From assembly GCF_037892605.1 (NCBI RefSeq), contig NZ_JBBKTU010000001.1, positions 2,294,001 through 2,358,000 on the forward strand: a stretch of 64,000 nt of DNA, given 5' to 3'. Below the pieces are notes generated by a model. That model did no database searches and was not told the DNA's origin. It saw nothing but the letters and a program-made list of their open reading frames with translations. This document shows, piece after piece, positions 61,510-64,000 of the stretch; the first letter of the stretch is position 1, and every line of letters begins with the position of its first letter. A program made the translations under genes and the position numbers. Source of the stretch: Lacibacter sp. H407. GTDB lineage: Bacteria; Bacteroidota; Bacteroidia; Chitinophagales; Chitinophagaceae.

Positions 61510-63010
61510 ACTAGGTGAATTAAAGAAAAGCGGCTATCAATCAAAGAGTATCAAAGAAGAAGTGCGGCAAAATTTAATTGCCAAGCTTCAGCAAAACGAA
61601 AATGTATTTCATGGCATATTGGGTTATGAAGATTCAGTAATCCCTGATGTTGAGCGTGCTTTATTATCACGTCACAACATTTTGTTTCTTGGCTTGCGTG
61701 GACAGGCAAAAACAAGAATGGCCCGTTTGATGACGGAGTTACTCGATGAATATATTCCCGTTGTTGCAGGTAGTGAAGTAAATGATGATCCGTTTCATCC
61801 CATTTCTCATTTTGCAAAAGAATTAATTGCAGAGAAAGGTGATGCAACGCCGATTGAGTGGATCCATCGTTCAAAACGTTATGGCGAAAAATTAGCAACG
61901 CCTGATGTAAGTGTGGCCGATCTTATTGGTGATATTGATCCCATCAAAGCTGCGAATCTGAAATTGAGTTTTGCAGATGAACGGGTGATCCATTACGGCA
62001 TTATTCCACGCAGCAACCGTTCGGTGTTTGTGATCAATGAAATTCCCGATCTGCAGGCACGCATCCAGGTTTCGTTGTTCAACATTTTGGAAGAAGGCGA
62101 TGTGCAGATACGTGGTTTTAAATTACGTTTACCACTAGACATTCTGTTTGTGTTTACAGCCAACCCGGAAGATTATACCAACCGTGGATCAATTGTAACG
62201 CCGTTGAAAGATCGTATCGAAAGCCAGATCCTCACACACTATCCAAAAACAATTGATGTAGGATTGGCGATCACGGAACAGGAAGCAGCCATTCATCCGG
62301 AGCAATCGAAGAAAGTAGAGATCGGCGATTTGATGAAACGCATTATTGAGCAAGTTGCGTTTGAAGCAAGAAACAGTGAGTACGTCGATAAGAAGAGTGG
62401 TGTGAGTGCGAGGTTAACGATCTCTGCGTATGAAAATGCAGTGAGTACGGCAGAGCTTCGTGCCATTCAGAATAAAGAAAAACAAACACAAGTGTGGATG
62501 AGTGATTTGATCGGTGTAATTCCGTCGATCACCGGAAAAATTGAATTAGTATATGAAGGCGAACAGGAAGGTCCATACCAGGTGGCGTTTCATTTGTTGG
62601 ATAAAGCCATCCGTACGCAGTTTCTGCAATACTTTCCCAACCCCGAGCAAATTAAAAAACGCAGAGGCGAAGCGGCAACCGATAATCCTTATAAATCAAT
62701 TAGCAATTGGTTCGACAAAGGCAATCAGTTAAGCTTATTGATGAATACAAAAGATGAAGCAAAAATTCAGCAGTTGTACAGTGTTGATGGATTGTATCCG
62801 CTTGTGAAAAAATATTTCAAAGGTGCCAATGAAAAACAGTCAGCGCTTTTAATGGAGTTTGTACTGCATGGGTTGGCTGCTTATTCCATCATCAGTAAAA
62901 AAGTAGTGGAAGGACGTATTGAATTCAATGATCTGATGGGAAGTATCATTAATCTGAATACAAAGGGCGGCGAAGAAGAGGAAGATTTTGATAGCGACGA
63001 TTTAAATTAA
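61499..63010 (+). CDS. MoxR-like AAA ATPase (magnesium chelatase-related)
   Basis: 503 residues. AAA core: ILFLGLRGQAKTRMARL (Walker A, K71-T72), SVFVINEIPDL (Walker B region, with Asn-Glu instead of Asp-Glu), and FVFTANPEDYTNRG (sensor 1 type). The C-terminal half is helical. ATPases of this group work with VWA proteins such as the one at 59876. The start ATG (61499-61501) lies inside the right inverted repeat of the GxxExxY unit, so the first codons MVQT come partly from the repeat. A terminator follows. Confidence 0.9.
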   Translation: MVQTLGELKKSGYQSKSIKEEVRQNLIAKLQQNENVFHGILGYEDSVIPDVERALLSRHNILFLGLRGQAKTRMARLMTELLDEYIPVVAGSEVNDDPFHPISHFAKELIAEKGDATPIEWIHRSKRYGEKLATPDVSVADLIGDIDPIKAANLKLSFADERVIHYGIIPRSNRSVFVINEIPDLQARIQVSLFNILEEGDVQIRGFKLRLPLDILFVFTANPEDYTNRGSIVTPLKDRIESQILTHYPKTIDVGLAITEQEAAIHPEQSKKVEIGDLMKRIIEQVAFEARNSEYVDKKSGVSARLTISAYENAVSTAELRAIQNKEKQTQVWMSDLIGVIPSITGKIELVYEGEQEGPYQVAFHLLDKAIRTQFLQYFPNPEQIKKRRGEAATDNPYKSISNWFDKGNQLSLLMNTKDEAKIQQLYSVDGLYPLVKKYFKGANEKQSALLMEFVLHGLAAYSIISKKVVEGRIEFNDLMGSIINLNTKGGEEEEDFDSDDLN

Positions 63011-63013
63011 TAG

Positions 63014-63046
63014 AAAAGGGCGATACAATTTTGTGTCGCCTTTTTT
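63014..63046. terminator. Bidirectional terminator between the MoxR and peptidase genes
   Basis: GGCGATACAA (63019-63028) and TTGTGTCGCC (63031-63040) pair with one wobble, flanked by A- and T-runs on the two sides. Confidence 0.85.
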
Positions 63047-63048
63047 AG

Positions 63049-64000
63049 TTACATAGCTGCAGGATCCTGATTCAACACCACACAAATACTGTTGTACAAG
63101 TGCGGGTATTGCTCCTTTAAAGCAATAGGCTTTTCAAAAAACAATTCAACAGATGTTGCCCAGAATTCATTTTTATTGCTGAGTGCATTTGCATCAAATA
63201 GATTGCTGGTCTTATTTTTTTCAGCGTTCAATACTTCATCATCAACCCGATCGTAGTGCTCAAAATCTTCTTTGAAAGCATTGCTGCGATTGGGTTTGCG
63301 GAACAGGTATTGCACCTGGAGCGCATGTGCCATTTCATGCAAGCCCACATTCTTTCCGTCGGTAGGTTGTTGATAATCTTCCAGAAAATGTTTCCACGAA
63401 AGTGTGATCGATCTTCCCTGCACATTTCCCATCAATACCCGCAGCGGATCGTAAGCAATGTATTCTTCCGGATGAATAATGATGTTTGAAAAATGCGGGA
63501 GTAAATAATCCCGTAACCCAAATGTGATCTGTATAGCAGCAGCCGAAACAAGAATCGGCATTTCCCGATATCCTTTCGGCGAATAAATATAAAAATCTTT
63601 GCTGCGGATAAAGCGCTGCACCCGCTCTGTAAACAACAGTTGATCTTCAATGCCCAGTTTTTGAAAGTAGGGATTGTACTTTTTACAAACACGGTGAATT
63701 TCTTCGGTGCTGAATTTCAATGTGCGGCCGGGATAGGTATGGCAGGTAATACCTCCTTCTAATTCGTTGGTGGAAATAGTTGCTGCAGTTTCCGGCTCTG
63801 CATTGTGTTTCCACATTTGGCGGAAAACAACGATGCCGATAAAAATAAAAAAAAGAATAACAGGCACGGGAATTTCATCATCGGCATAATTATCTTCTAC
63901 ATCAACTGCTCCCGGCGGTTCAACCAACGTAAATGCATTGTAAAACGAATCAACTAAGTATTGTTGCTCCGGACTGCCTTTCAACGAATCGGGCAATGCA
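63049..64000 (-). CDS. M90/MtfA-like zinc peptidase (N-terminus beyond window)
   Basis: At least 317 codons; the frame is open to the window edge, so the true start is probably outside. One transmembrane helix (VPVILFFIFIGIVVFRQMW) is followed by the MtfA-like domain: FTERVQRFIRSKDFYIY, VSAAAIQITFG, and the zinc site GLHEMAHALQVQ (HExxH) with the later Glu in NEFWATSVELFFE. E. coli MtfA is a peptidase that also titrates the Mlc repressor; here the membrane anchor suggests a different role. Confidence 0.88.
   Translation of the reverse strand, partial: ALPDSLKGSPEQQYLVDSFYNAFTLVEPPGAVDVEDNYADDEIPVPVILFFIFIGIVVFRQMWKHNAEPETAATISTNELEGGITCHTYPGRTLKFSTEEIHRVCKKYNPYFQKLGIEDQLLFTERVQRFIRSKDFYIYSPKGYREMPILVSAAAIQITFGLRDYLLPHFSNIIIHPEEYIAYDPLRVLMGNVQGRSITLSWKHFLEDYQQPTDGKNVGLHEMAHALQVQYLFRKPNRSNAFKEDFEHYDRVDDEVLNAEKNKTSNLFDANALSNKNEFWATSVELFFEKPIALKEQYPHLYNSICVVLNQDPAAM

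Noticed and set aside
1-64000. CRISPR arrays or rRNA genes
   Set aside because: No regularly spaced direct repeats and no rRNA-like sequence were seen.

Overview
The window is chromosomal DNA from a Bacteroidota bacterium, most likely a member of the Chitinophagaceae. The evidence is: promoters of the TTTG/TAnnTTTG type; a cysteine-poor L36; many short lipoproteins (Cys after a short hydrophobic leader) and small outer-membrane barrels; a DUF2723 (GT117) glycosyltransferase; DUF3810 and DUF4136 proteins; stand-alone RlmK; few Shine-Dalgarno sequences; and many dispersed palindromic intergenic repeats. It looks like ordinary core genome. I see no prophage, CRISPR array or conventional insertion sequence.

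Layout. 1-4.2 kb: 5' part of a HisC-like aminotransferase, YfcE-type phosphoesterase, homogentisate dioxygenase, and three envelope genes. 4.2-10.5 kb: infA-rpmJ-rpsM-rpsK-rpsD-rpoA-rplQ, then carA and aroQ. 10.5-17.9 kb: a compact minus-strand cassette made of an M42 peptidase, a 57-residue membrane protein, a kinase-like/methyltransferase fusion and three paralogous membrane proteins of the alkaline phosphatase superfamily. 18-29 kb: UbiA-like protein, LuxE-like acyltransferase, RlmK, a hybrid histidine kinase, the two subunits of a 3-oxoacid CoA-transferase, peroxiredoxin, OmpA lipoprotein, beta-propeller lipoprotein and an ORF6N protein. 29.9-36.8 kb: the complete suf iron-sulfur operon sufBCDSE plus sufT-like, bacilliredoxin and an Rrf2 regulator, preceded by two tandem palindromes overlapping a promoter. 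36.8-49 kb: mtaB, SNF2 helicase, DUF4258 protein, plsC, priA, M23 peptidase, RRM protein, murB and others. 49-59 kb: phosphopantetheinyl transferase, dcd, DUF3810 protein, yceD-rpmF-plsX, tRNA-Lys, SDR, SAM hydrolase-like protein and GT117. 59-64 kb: lipoprotein, VWA protein, a GxxExxY gene framed by inverted repeats, MoxR-like ATPase and an M90-type peptidase running off the window.

How the genes work together. The translation block (infA to rplQ) carries a possible H-type pseudoknot just before rpsD, which fits S4 autoregulation but is unproven. The suf operon encodes a self-contained [Fe-S] assembly pathway with its own likely sensor. The VWA protein and MoxR ATPase look like a co-operating pair that has been split by insertion of a 537-bp unit bounded by 26-bp inverted repeats and a 4-bp direct repeat. 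The end of that unit contains the ATG of the MoxR gene.

The best candidates for something undescribed are this GxxExxY unit, the 10.5-16.8 kb membrane cassette, the rpsD pseudoknot and the suf twin operators.
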